Shown here: positions 14,153-21,012 of the stretch, piece after piece | How positions within the stretch are numbered: the stretch's first letter is position 1 | Layout of the letters: each line of letters opens with the position of its first letter | Virus record (IMG/VR): IMGVR_UViG_3300027763_000034 | Location: 52,156 to 116,155 of that record | Strand: one strand, 5' to 3' | Length of the DNA stretch: 64,000 bases | Origin: a virus | Position numbers and translations under genes: made by a program | Notes under the pieces: generated by a model | What the model was told of the DNA's origin: nothing | The model's database searches: none | What the model saw: only the letters and a program-made list of their open reading frames with translations

Positions 14153-14359
14153 ATGACACCAGTAGAACACTCACTCAAATTCGTAACTGAGTTTGACGAA
14201 ACACACCCTATCGCAAAACAATTTCTAAACTTAGATGAACAATCACAAATTACAATGCTAGAGTCAATGCTAAAAGATTTATTGGTATCTGCTATTCAAC
14301 CAGTAATTGACCAAATAAATGAAAATGGCTCTTACGCAATTCTAAAGGTGGCTAACTAA
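14153..14359 (+). CDS. 68-residue helical early protein
   Basis: VEHSLKFVTEFDETHPIAKQFLNLDEQSQITMLESMLKDLL: predicted helical. Stop overlaps the next start (TAATG). No family recognised. Confidence 0.7.
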   Translation: MTPVEHSLKFVTEFDETHPIAKQFLNLDEQSQITMLESMLKDLLVSAIQPVIDQINENGSYAILKVAN

Positions 14360-14622
14360 TGGGATACAATACAGCGTTAGATTTAGCAGACTTAGATTTA
14401 GAACAAGGTATTGCTATTCACTTACAAAGTAATCATTACCCGCCCGTTCCTTATTCTATGGTGAAGCCGTGTATCGATGCTATCGATGCTTGGTGGGATG
14501 GCGATAGCGATAAACTGATCGAAATGCCTGAAGGCGTATCTTATCGAGGAGATAAGTTTGCCCCCGCTCACGCAATAATTGACCAACACCACTTACACGC
14601 TTGGCTACAAGAAAGTGATTAG
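14359..14622 (+). CDS. 87-residue early protein
   Basis: Ends PAHAIIDQHHLHAWLQESD and contains CIDAIDAWWDGD; the His/Trp-rich end resembles a family seen in actinobacteriophage early regions, without known function. Confidence 0.65.
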   Translation: MGYNTALDLADLDLEQGIAIHLQSNHYPPVPYSMVKPCIDAIDAWWDGDSDKLIEMPEGVSYRGDKFAPAHAIIDQHHLHAWLQESD

Positions 14623-14667
14623 CATCACACAATAACTTTCTCAAATAATGAGATAGGGCTAGACTAA

Positions 14668-14689
14668 TGTCAGACCCCAATGCTACAAT
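14668..14689 (+). promoter_or_regulatory. PafBC/RecA-NDp-type promoter
   Basis: TGTCAGAC-N8-TACAAT; leader AACAAAGAAAAGAGG leads to 14717. Confidence 0.7.
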
Positions 14690-14716
14690 ACTACCTAACA
14701 AAGAAAAGAGGCAAAA

Positions 14717-14896
14717 ATGACAATAGAAGGAAAACTCTATCAGGTCGGCGATTTATTCACCAGCCTAAAGTCAAAAAAGACAGGTGTTATCAAAGAGATA
14801 CACCCACAGGCATCTGGCTCGGTGCGTGTGCTACTGGAACTACCTAGCAAGGAAACTCGCTGGACTTCAGTATCAGCCAAGACACTACTTGGCTAA
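14717..14896 (+). CDS. 59-residue beta-rich early protein
   Basis: YQVGDLFTSLKSKKTGVIKEIHPQ...VRVLLELPSKETRWTSVSAKTL looks like a small SH3-like/KOW-like barrel. AAGAGGCAAAA precedes the ATG. No family recognised. Confidence 0.65.
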   Translation: MTIEGKLYQVGDLFTSLKSKKTGVIKEIHPQASGSVRVLLELPSKETRWTSVSAKTLLG

Positions 14897-15062
14897 TAAG
14901 ACGGAGGCATACACCATAATCGGGTGCTAAGCCACGAAACAGGGACAGTTTAGGAGAGTATCTAGTCCAATGTCGTAAGTAAGAACTCTCCCCCCTTCGG
15001 GGGAAATGTCAGACCCCCCTGCTATACTATCCATAACAACAACCAACGAAAGGTAATACAAA
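14897..15062 (+). promoter_or_regulatory. structured gap with hairpins and a promoter
   Basis: GGAGAGT and ACTCTCC can pair across about 35 nt, followed by CCCCC-TTCG-GGGGG, a UUCG-type hairpin ending directly at the next promoter. It may be a terminator or a processed RNA leader; no open frame. Confidence 0.5.
15007..15028 (+). promoter_or_regulatory. PafBC/RecA-NDp-type promoter
   Basis: TGTCAGAC-N8-TATACT; leader ACCAACGAAAGG leads to 15063. Confidence 0.75.
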
Positions 15063-15479
15063 ATGAGCAGAGCAATAACAGTAAAGGTGGCAACACCAAA
15101 GGTAATCAAGGCACTAGAAACTCGTCTAGCAACACTAGAAAAAGACTACGCTAGTCAAACAGCAAATGAAGCAAAGTTCCAAAAGGCACACGAAGCGTGG
15201 AAAAAGGAAATTGGTAAGTGGGCTATTGCCAACTTCTCAAAGTCTGAAAACCTACGCACAAACTATCGCTCTTGGAACAACACTCTCAATGTTGATTTTG
15301 ACATCATCACAAAAGAGGGAACTTTTCCATCAGAACCTGAAAAGGATTTTGAGGTTATCCATCAGCACAGTTATCGTGAGATGAAAGAGGACATCACCAA
15401 TGCTCTCACAATTCTCAAAATGACAGATGAGGAAACAGTAAATGCTTCTACAATGAAGCAGATTGCTAAGTATCTCTAA
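15063..15479 (+). CDS. 138-residue early protein with N-terminal coiled coil
   Basis: Residues 15-60 form a likely coiled coil (VIKALETRLATLEKDY, NEAKFQKAHEAWKKE). The rest is mixed, ending in a helix (ETVNASTMKQIAKYL). No family recognised; codon use matches its neighbours. Confidence 0.7.
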   Translation: MSRAITVKVATPKVIKALETRLATLEKDYASQTANEAKFQKAHEAWKKEIGKWAIANFSKSENLRTNYRSWNNTLNVDFDIITKEGTFPSEPEKDFEVIHQHSYREMKEDITNALTILKMTDEETVNASTMKQIAKYL

Positions 15480-15586
15480 ATAGGTTTTGGGGGGTTAGCA
15501 CACAAAGTCTAGACACCTAAACCCAAACAACCTGAGTAAGTTGCCAAACTGCTCTCCTTCGGGAAACTACTAACAAAGGTAATACA

Positions 15587-15847
15587 ATGGCAAATCGTTT
15601 CAGAGTAGAAATCTACGATGCTAACAAAGCAAATGACATCACGATTTATTCGGATCAAGGTGTTGATAAAGAGTATCTAACTGAATTAGTATTCAGTAAC
15701 ATCAGAAACTTTAGCGGAAAAATAAATGCTTATGTTTTTGATAACGTAAAGAAAAAGAAAACAACTGCGATGTTTCTTGATGAGAGCACAGTTGAGTTTA
15801 ATAAAAATCTAATTAGCAATGCTAAAAAGGTAGAGGTGGGGATTTAA
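15587..15847 (+). CDS. 86-residue early protein
   Basis: MANRFRVEIYDANKANDITIY... alternates strands and helices; C-terminal NAKKVEVGI. It follows a CTCCTTCGGGA hairpin and an AAAGG ribosome site. No family recognised. Confidence 0.65.
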   Translation: MANRFRVEIYDANKANDITIYSDQGVDKEYLTELVFSNIRNFSGKINAYVFDNVKKKKTTAMFLDESTVEFNKNLISNAKKVEVGI

Positions 15848-15876
15848 TCTCCAGCTCGGCCCCCGCTTTTGGGGGG

Positions 15877-15908
15877 TTATCCACAGGTTTACGAGTGCTT
15901 GTGGATAA
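15877..15908. promoter_or_regulatory. inverted pair of DnaA boxes
   Basis: TTATCCACA at 15877-15885 and its reverse complement TGTGGATAA at 15900-15908, both exact. Confidence 0.7.
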
Positions 15909-15919
15909 CCCTGAAAGTT

Positions 15920-15935
15920 TGTGAGAATGATCACA
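15920..15935. promoter_or_regulatory. CRP/GlxR-like box
   Basis: TGTGA-GAATGA-TCACA, perfect half-sites, about 74 bp upstream of the predicted start point. Confidence 0.6.
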
Positions 15936-15973
15936 CCGCACAATTCGGACAAATGACTAACTAACCTAGACAA

Positions 15974-15995
15974 TGTCAGTGGCAGATGTTATACT
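15974..15995 (+). promoter_or_regulatory. PafBC/RecA-NDp-type promoter
   Basis: TGTCAGTG-N8-TATACT, with TAGACA upstream; leader AAACGAAAGG leads to 16025. Confidence 0.8.
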
Positions 15996-16024
15996 TATGA
16001 CTAATCAAACGAAAGGAAATAAAA

Positions 16025-17029
16025 ATGGCTCATAATCTAGAAATGGAAAATGGCGAAGTTGCATTTGCACTTCGTGGTGCTCCTGCTTGGCACAATCTCG
16101 CTAACCGAATCTTTACACAAGATGAGGAAGTTACAACCGCTACAATGCTTGAAGAGGCAAAGTTAGCAAATTGGAATGTTCGTTTATCTCCAATCACTGA
16201 GCACATTCCAGAATCTTGGAATGATGTTTCTACCGCATCTCTTGTCATTCGTGATAACCCATTCAATAAGGGCGTAGATGTTCTCGCAACTGTCGGCAAG
16301 CGTTACAAGCCTGTGCAGAATGAAGAATTATTTGCATTCGCTGATGCAATTCACGATGCTAATGCTGATTGCCGTTGGGAATCTGCTGGCTCATTGAAAA
16401 AGGGTAAAGTAGTTTTCGGAACTGTAGACATTCCCCGCACAATGGTATTAGACCCACAAGGTGCTAATGACCAAACTAAACTCTATCTAATTGTATGGAC
16501 ATCACACGATGGTTCTGTTGCTGTTCAGGCAGCCGTTACACCCGTTCGTGTTGTATGCCAAAACACACTAAACCTTGCAATGAAGAATGCTAAGCAATCT
16601 TTCAAGATTCGCCACACGCAATCTGTTGAAGGTCGCATTCAGGTTGCTCGTGAAACTCTTGGAATGGCGCTTGGCTATTTCGATGAGTTCGAAGTTCAAG
16701 CAAAAGCACTTTATGCTCAAGCAATTACTGATGCTGAATTCTCTAAGTTGATTCAGACAATCTATCCTAAGCCTGAAAAAGATGCTAAGGGTGCAATCAA
16801 GAAGTGGGAAAATAAGGTCGTTCTAATTGATGACCTTTATCATAACTCACCAACTAACGCTACAATCAAGGGAACTAAGTGGGGTGCGTTCAATGCACTA
16901 ACTGAGCGCCTTGATTATTATCGTTCAGGTCGTGGCAATGGCGAAACACTTATGGCGGGTGCATCAGGGTTCGACCCAGTTCTAACCGCAGAAAAAAATA
17001 AGTTGTATCGTATGGTTGCAACTTTCTAA
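16025..17029 (+). CDS. DUF932 / phage-plasmid-like protein
   Basis: 334 residues. The opening (ENGEVAFALRGAPAWHNLANRI) and the blocks YKPVQNEELFAFADA, GKVVFGTVDIP, VWTSHDGSVAVQAAVTPVRVVCQNTL and FNALTERLDYYRSG match the DUF932 family common on plasmids and phages. It is the largest protein of the early region and has its own damage-type promoter. No biochemical function is known for the family. Confidence 0.85.
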   Translation: MAHNLEMENGEVAFALRGAPAWHNLANRIFTQDEEVTTATMLEEAKLANWNVRLSPITEHIPESWNDVSTASLVIRDNPFNKGVDVLATVGKRYKPVQNEELFAFADAIHDANADCRWESAGSLKKGKVVFGTVDIPRTMVLDPQGANDQTKLYLIVWTSHDGSVAVQAAVTPVRVVCQNTLNLAMKNAKQSFKIRHTQSVEGRIQVARETLGMALGYFDEFEVQAKALYAQAITDAEFSKLIQTIYPKPEKDAKGAIKKWENKVVLIDDLYHNSPTNATIKGTKWGAFNALTERLDYYRSGRGNGETLMAGASGFDPVLTAEKNKLYRMVATF

Positions 17030-17082
17030 AAAACTAAATAAAAATCCTGAGCAAGATTTAAAACTGCTCACAATTTTTTCTT

Positions 17083-17156
17083 GGTCTGTTAGCTCAGTTG
17101 GTTAGAGCGCTACCCTGTCACGGTAGAGGTCGACGGTTCAAGTCCGTTACAGATCG
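17083..17156 (+). tRNA. tRNA-Asp (anticodon GTC)
   Basis: Complete cloverleaf: acceptor GGTCTGT/ACAGATC, D arm AGCTCAGTTGGTTAGAGC, anticodon stem CTACC/GGTAG around CTGTCAC, T loop TTCAAGT. The only tRNA in the early region and on the plus strand. No CCA encoded. Confidence 0.92.
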
Positions 17157-17188
17157 CAAAGCGCCCCCAAAGGTAAGGGATCAAAAAG

Positions 17189-17204
17189 TGTGTTACGAAT
17201 CACA
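17189..17204. promoter_or_regulatory. CRP/GlxR-like box
   Basis: TGTGT-TACGAA-TCACA, one mismatch, about 64 bp upstream of the predicted start point. Confidence 0.45.
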
Positions 17205-17231
17205 AAAAAAATCCCTGAAAGCTATTGTAAA

Positions 17232-17253
17232 TGTCAGTGGGCTCGTGTATAAT
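17232..17253 (+). promoter_or_regulatory. PafBC/RecA-NDp-type promoter, leaderless
   Basis: TGTCAGTG-N8-TATAAT. Only 7 nt separate the -10 box from the ATG at 17261, so the transcript should start at or next to the AUG. Confidence 0.8.
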
Positions 17254-17260
17254 TCTCATC

Positions 17261-17917
17261 ATGACCAACGAACTAGTATCAACTAAGTATACATTTGCCT
17301 GTGACCCAGACGAATGCGATGTATTAATAGAACTAACATCATCTGACGGATTTGGATTCCCGTCGGGTGTGACTGAAATCACTTGTCCTTGTGGCCGTAA
17401 GCCAGTCTTATTGTCAGTGGTCAATGCTACAATTGCTCCTATAACCCAAACGAAAGAGGAAAAAATGGAACCAACAACAACACCAATCCCTGAGTCATAT
17501 AACTCTAATCTATTGGTAACCTACAAAGTTATCCGTGGATTCTCAGATGCAGAATATGCAACTGATAAAGTTACAAGTCTTGAATGGGACTTACACAATG
17601 GACGTCAGGCACAGAAGCACAATGCAGTTCTCCAAGGCAAGATTGATTCGGCTAAAGAAATTATCTGCGAGGCATATGCAGACTCACAAGACCAAGATAC
17701 CTTGCGTGAAATTGCTGAAGCGCTTGGCATTGAACTAATCAAGGAAGTTGAATGGTCTGCATCTATTGAAGTTAGCGGAACATATTCTTTCAACATTCTT
17801 GAGAATGATTATGATATGGACCTTGAATCAGAAATTACAGATGCAATCTTTGCTGATTCACATCACGGTAACATTGAAATCAATGACCAAGAAGTATGTA
17901 ATGTGCGTGAGAACTAA
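17261..17917 (+). CDS. early protein with N-terminal zinc ribbon and nested short form
   Basis: 219 residues from a leaderless start. Residues 1-55 hold FACDPDECDVLIEL...EITCPCGRKP, a zinc ribbon; then the frame reads through a second PafBC-type promoter (17412-17433) and its AACGAAAGAGG leader (residues ITQTKEE) into a second ATG at 17465. The shorter form (17465-17917, 151 residues) has a coiled region (VTSLEWDLHNGRQAQKHNAVL) and an acidic end. Two products, a 219- and a 151-residue protein, are therefore expected. No family recognised. Confidence 0.65.
   Translation: MTNELVSTKYTFACDPDECDVLIELTSSDGFGFPSGVTEITCPCGRKPVLLSVVNATIAPITQTKEEKMEPTTTPIPESYNSNLLVTYKVIRGFSDAEYATDKVTSLEWDLHNGRQAQKHNAVLQGKIDSAKEIICEAYADSQDQDTLREIAEALGIELIKEVEWSASIEVSGTYSFNILENDYDMDLESEITDAIFADSHHGNIEINDQEVCNVREN
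17412..17433 (+). promoter_or_regulatory. PafBC/RecA-NDp-type promoter (internal, in frame)
   Basis: TGTCAGTG-N8-TACAAT inside the 17261 frame; leader AAACGAAAGAGG leads to the internal ATG at 17465. Confidence 0.75.
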
Positions 17918-18129
17918 TGTACTTTGAGTTGACCGCTCCCGATAGGCTATCTCTTGAGATGGCTTATTGGGATGCACAAATCACAGGGCTCGACCCTGAA
18001 TTTATGCCGCCATTGACATTCAACATTGGAACTGGTAGTATTGAGAAAGTTAGTCGCATTCGTGATAAGTATAATTTAAAAGAATCATACTGGTCAGACA
18101 GAGAAGCGACAGGATACAGGGAGAAGTAA
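17917..18129 (+). CDS. 70-residue early protein
   Basis: MYFELTAPDRLSLEMAYWDAQ... TAATG overlap at both ends. No family recognised. Confidence 0.65.
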   Translation: MYFELTAPDRLSLEMAYWDAQITGLDPEFMPPLTFNIGTGSIEKVSRIRDKYNLKESYWSDREATGYREK

Positions 18130-18275
18130 TGTCAGATTACAAAGATGGATTTCAAGACGGGTATAAGTTTGCTCGTGAAGAACTAATGGAAAAGTTAGCA
18201 GAGATTGATATTGCTGACATTGACTCTTGGATCCTTGACCGTCTTTCAGAAATGATTGAGGGTGGCAACCTGTGA
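18129..18275 (+). CDS. 48-residue acidic early protein
   Basis: MSDYKDGFQDGYKFAREELMEKLAEIDIADIDSWI: helical and acidic. Coupled on both sides by one-base overlaps. Confidence 0.6.
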   Translation: MSDYKDGFQDGYKFAREELMEKLAEIDIADIDSWILDRLSEMIEGGNL

Positions 18276-18463
18276 TGGCTGAATGGCTTAAGTGTGATCA
18301 GTGTGCAGCTCAGGCAATGTGGGAAGCAAAGAAAGATGAGATGTCTCTTTATTTTTGTGGACATCATAAAAACAAACAGGGCGAGTCACTTGTGGACTGG
18401 GCCCATGAAATGGTACAATTACTAAACTACGAGCAAGAACAACAACTAGCAAAGGCGGAATAA
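18275..18463 (+). CDS. DUF7455-like small zinc protein
   Basis: 62 residues. CDQCAAQAMWEAKKDEMSLYFCGHH matches the Cys-x2-Cys ... Cys-x2-His arrangement of a small actinobacterial and phage family (DUF7455-like). The ATG at 18275 (TGATG overlap) is preferred to the GTG at 18272. Confidence 0.7.
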   Translation: MAEWLKCDQCAAQAMWEAKKDEMSLYFCGHHKNKQGESLVDWAHEMVQLLNYEQEQQLAKAE

Positions 18464-18464
18464 A

Positions 18465-18833
18465 ATGGGCGACAGAGCAAACTTTGGATTCAGAGATTCC
18501 AAGGAAAATATTGTATTTTTATATGGACATTGGGCAGGGCACCGAATGCTAGAGAATTTAGCGGACGCCGTGCAGATTGCACATCCACGTTGGAATGATG
18601 AAGCATATGCTACACGTATTGCTATCAGCCAAATGATTGGTGATGAGTGGGCTAGCGAAACAGGCTGGGGCATTAGTGTTAATCAATTGGCAGATAATGA
18701 ACACAAGGTCCCAATTATTGATTGGAAAAATAAAACGTTTACGTTAATGGAAGAAGACCTGCAGACTGTAGTATTTAGTACAACCTTGGATGCATTTGTG
18801 GCCAAGTATTGTAGTCAACTAAGTATGGTATAA
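18465..18833 (+). CDS. conserved phage early protein
   Basis: 122 residues: MGDRANFGFRDSKENIVFLYGHWAGHRMLENLADAV..., a pattern seen in actinobacteriophage early genes with no assigned function. Its stop lies inside the -10 box of the candidate RNA promoter. Confidence 0.7.
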   Translation: MGDRANFGFRDSKENIVFLYGHWAGHRMLENLADAVQIAHPRWNDEAYATRIAISQMIGDEWASETGWGISVNQLADNEHKVPIIDWKNKTFTLMEEDLQTVVFSTTLDAFVAKYCSQLSMV

Positions 18834-18834
18834 T
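18829..18834 (+). promoter_or_regulatory. -10 box of the candidate small RNA
   Basis: TATAAT preceded by TATGG and by AGTCAACT. No good -35 at standard spacing; an AGTCAACT motif also precedes the TATAAT of the 55008 gene (minus strand). Confidence 0.5.
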
Positions 18835-18840
18835 TAATCT

Positions 18841-18990
18841 AGGACCTTGGTCCTGGTTTTAATACAGAAATGAAGTGGTGCGTCTAACTAGTCTACGGGC
18901 CAGGCGCTAAGTAAAGCGGTTTATTTCTTTCGTTGGAAATCAGCAGCCATATTCATTAACCCCCCAGCTTGATCTGGGGGGTATTTTTTT
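18841..18990 (+). ncRNA. candidate trans-acting small RNA complementary to the early ribosome-binding leader
   Basis: About 150 nt bounded by a TATAAT box and a strong terminator, with no usable open frame. It starts with a hairpin (AGGACC-TT-GGTCCT). At 18923-18940 it can form ATTTC / GAAAT closing the 8-nt loop TTTCGTTG, the exact complement of CAACGAAA, the core of the leader shared by most early mRNAs; the complementarity extends to CAACGAAAGAA (11 nt) with the leaders at about 11560 and 11680. It is probably a regulator of early translation. Expression and pairing are predicted, not shown. Confidence 0.6.
18960..18990 (+). terminator. rho-independent terminator of the candidate RNA
   Basis: CCCCCCAG (18960-18967) and CTGGGGGG (18974-18981), 6-nt loop, then TATTTTTTT. 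Confidence 0.9.
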
Positions 18991-19070
18991 GCCCACAAAA
19001 GAAATGAGGGTATCATATGTGTTTTACGGATGTCAAGTCAAAACCCTGAAAATCCCAAGCTTTGAGATCA

Positions 19071-19086
19071 TGTGGCATGAATCACA
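19071..19086. promoter_or_regulatory. CRP/GlxR-like box
   Basis: TGTGG-CATGAA-TCACA, one mismatch, about 54 bp upstream of the predicted start point. Confidence 0.45.
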
Positions 19087-19104
19087 TGCATTTGCTCTTC
19101 CATA

Positions 19105-19126
19105 TGTCAGTGGTCTGATATATAAT
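19105..19126 (+). promoter_or_regulatory. PafBC/RecA-NDp-type promoter
   Basis: TGTCAGTG-N8-TATAAT; leader ATCAACGAAAGG leads to 19154. Confidence 0.8.
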
Positions 19127-19153
19127 TAGAACATATCAACGAAAGGATATAAA

Positions 19154-19927
19154 ATGCCAAATTGGTGTTACAACACATTAACTATTCAAGGACCTAAGTC
19201 TGAGGTAGATATGATTAAAGATAGATTGAATAAACCTTTTACATTAGCCCAAGAAACATTTGGTATGGGTGATATATCTACTATGGGATTTCCTACTAAG
19301 ATTGAACAGGTATCTTATTCTAATCCCGTTTTTTCTTTTCATAACATCCACTCATATAAAGATGACGGAATTACTGATGAGGAATATGCCTGCCAGCCTA
19401 CACGACTAGGAACAGACACTAGTGCTCCTGATTGGTTTGCTAAAGAAGTTGCACATGCTAAAACTCAGAAGGATTGGTATTCATGGAATACATCTAATTG
19501 GGGAACCAAATGGGATGTTGCTGTCCGTGATGAAGATGAATATCCTGAAACAGAATTACTTGAATATAAGTCAGAAGGTGATGACAACTGGGTTGTATAT
19601 AAATATGAAACTGCTTGGTCACCTGCTGTAACTATCTTAACTAAACTAAGTAATCTTGTTCCGAACTGCCTGCTCACATTAGAGTATGAAGAAGAAACAG
19701 GCTGGGGTGGGGAATATGAGATTGTCCGTGGTGAAGTAAAAGAATTGGCTGAATGGGAAAACCGTTGCTATGCTTGCCAGTCTTTTGATACATTGAGTTA
19801 TTGTGAAGATGACTGTGGAGAATTCTGCTCAGAATGTAATCAAGGCTCTTGGCAGGATGAAAAGGCAATGGCAGAATGTCAGACCCATAGTGTATTATTA
19901 GAGCCTAAAGAAAAGGTGGAGGCATAA
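19154..19927 (+). CDS. DUF1281/Api92-like early protein with C-terminal zinc ribbon
   Basis: 257 residues. MPNWCYNTLTIQGPKSEVDMIKDRL is the signature opening of the Api92/YubB-like ferredoxin-fold family found on phages and plasmids. The C-terminus adds CYACQSFDTLSYCEDDCGEFCSEC, a Cys-rich metal site. The final codons (ECQTHSVLL) contain a further PafBC-type promoter. Function of the family is unknown. TAATG overlap with the next gene. Confidence 0.75.
   Translation: MPNWCYNTLTIQGPKSEVDMIKDRLNKPFTLAQETFGMGDISTMGFPTKIEQVSYSNPVFSFHNIHSYKDDGITDEEYACQPTRLGTDTSAPDWFAKEVAHAKTQKDWYSWNTSNWGTKWDVAVRDEDEYPETELLEYKSEGDDNWVVYKYETAWSPAVTILTKLSNLVPNCLLTLEYEEETGWGGEYEIVRGEVKELAEWENRCYACQSFDTLSYCEDDCGEFCSECNQGSWQDEKAMAECQTHSVLLEPKEKVEA
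19876..19897 (+). promoter_or_regulatory. PafBC/RecA-NDp-type promoter (inside a coding end)
   Basis: TGTCAGAC-N8-TATTAT within 19154-19927, 30 bp before the ATG at 19927. Confidence 0.55.
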
Positions 19928-20157
19928 TGGCAAGTTTCTTAGAAGATGTAAATCAAATGGTAATTGACGCTGTATATCAAGAGATAGCAGAACAATTACT
20001 AGATGACTGGATTAATAATAATCTAAATGAAGGACAGTATTATGCAGATAAACAATTTGCACAAATGTCAGGAGATAAATTTATCTTTGAGCAATTTAAT
20101 AAGTTCTATGAACTTAAAGAAGGAGACGATGATTATATGGAGTATGACTTATGCTAG
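19927..20157 (+). CDS. 76-residue acidic early protein
   Basis: Helical N-terminus (FLEDVNQMVIDAVYQEIAEQLLDDWI) and acidic end (EGDDDYMEYD). GGTGGAGG precedes the start. No family recognised. Confidence 0.65.
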   Translation: MASFLEDVNQMVIDAVYQEIAEQLLDDWINNNLNEGQYYADKQFAQMSGDKFIFEQFNKFYELKEGDDDYMEYDLC

Positions 20158-20333
20158 GTTATACTGAATCTGATCTAAATGAAATGATTAATGCTGTACA
20201 TGACGCAAAGCTTTTCTATCTTAGGACCCCGTCCGATTTAATGGATAAGTCTTTGCTAACTAATAGTTTGCTAAAGACAAATGATTTCTTGCAAGGACTA
20301 TGGGCGGAGGGTTACTTTGACCACACTAACTAA
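20151..20333 (+). CDS. 60-residue early protein
   Basis: MLGYTESDLNEMINAVHDAK... overlaps the previous stop by 7 nt. Predicted helical; no family recognised. Confidence 0.6.
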   Translation: MLGYTESDLNEMINAVHDAKLFYLRTPSDLMDKSLLTNSLLKTNDFLQGLWAEGYFDHTN

Positions 20334-20502
20334 ATCTTCTAAGTTCCTAGAATATATGAAGATACATCTAATTAGTCTTAACCAGGACTTAGAAATGAAT
20401 CCTGAATCTATCAATGTAATTGATATTCCAGGACAAATATATGCAACCGAACATTTGTTGTCAGTGGCTACTGATATAATGAATGAAAACGAGAGGATAT
20501 AA
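20317..20502 (+). CDS. 61-residue early protein, TTG start
   Basis: The frame is open from 20281 but a GCGGAGG site at 20304-20310 points to the TTG at 20317. Sequence MTTLTKSSKFLEYMKIHLIS... The end (LSVATDIMNENERI) encodes the next PafBC-type promoter and leader, as at 11645, 12262 and 17412. Confidence 0.55.
   Translation: MTTLTKSSKFLEYMKIHLISLNQDLEMNPESINVIDIPGQIYATEHLLSVATDIMNENERI
20459..20480 (+). promoter_or_regulatory. PafBC/RecA-NDp-type promoter (inside a coding end)
   Basis: TGTCAGTG-N8-TATAAT; leader AAAACGAGAGG leads to 20504. Confidence 0.75.
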
Positions 20503-20503
20503 A

Positions 20504-20782
20504 ATGAATTCAGAAGACATTGGGCTCCCGCCCCACTTGCAACGTTTAGTTAATGCAGGTGTTAATGGATTAGATATAATGCATGGCGAACTAAAGAATC
20601 TAATGTTGATTGCCGAAGAGCAATTGGCTTGGGCTCAGGCAATTGAAGATGAAACCGAAGAGGCAATGGATTCAATGGCACGTACAGAGGCGGAGGGACG
20701 ACTAGATACTCTAGTTGAACTATATAAACTAACATATGATTTATCATTTGCTATAGGAGAAAAGGAAGGGCAAAAAGTATGA
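20504..20782 (+). CDS. 92-residue helical early protein
   Basis: HGELKNLMLIAEEQLAWAQAIEDETEEAMDSMARTEAEGRLDTLVELY is a long acidic helix or coiled coil. Start at 20504 follows GAGAGGATATAAA. No family recognised. Confidence 0.65.
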   Translation: MNSEDIGLPPHLQRLVNAGVNGLDIMHGELKNLMLIAEEQLAWAQAIEDETEEAMDSMARTEAEGRLDTLVELYKLTYDLSFAIGEKEGQKV

Positions 20783-21012
20783 CATACGAGCCAAGTCTAG
20801 AAATCCTGGAAATGGAATACTCTTGCTCACCTGGAGGAGTAGATACATTTGAGGTGTATGATAAAACAGATATACCTTTATCTGTACCAATATATGAGAC
20901 TGAATCTTTGACGGATGCCGTGCTCTACTGTTATAATTTAGGGAAAGACTTTACTGTCAAGACATTAGCGGAATGGAATGAAAGGGAGTTAGCATATGAA
21001 GCCAGCCGATAA
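20779..21012 (+). CDS. 77-residue early protein
   Basis: MTYEPSLEILEMEYSCSPGG..., mixed fold; overlaps both neighbours. No family recognised. Confidence 0.6.
   Translation: MTYEPSLEILEMEYSCSPGGVDTFEVYDKTDIPLSVPIYETESLTDAVLYCYNLGKDFTVKTLAEWNERELAYEASR

Larger units (their letters stand above)
15848..16024. promoter_or_regulatory. early intergenic control module with DnaA boxes
   Basis: Contains two inverted DnaA boxes, a perfect CRP-like box, a PafBC-type promoter and the leader AAACGAAAGG, the same order as at 13964-14152. Confidence 0.75.

Noticed and set aside
17098-17286. Plus-strand frame across tRNA-Asp
   Set aside because: Runs through the tRNA, a CRP-like box and a promoter; not a gene.
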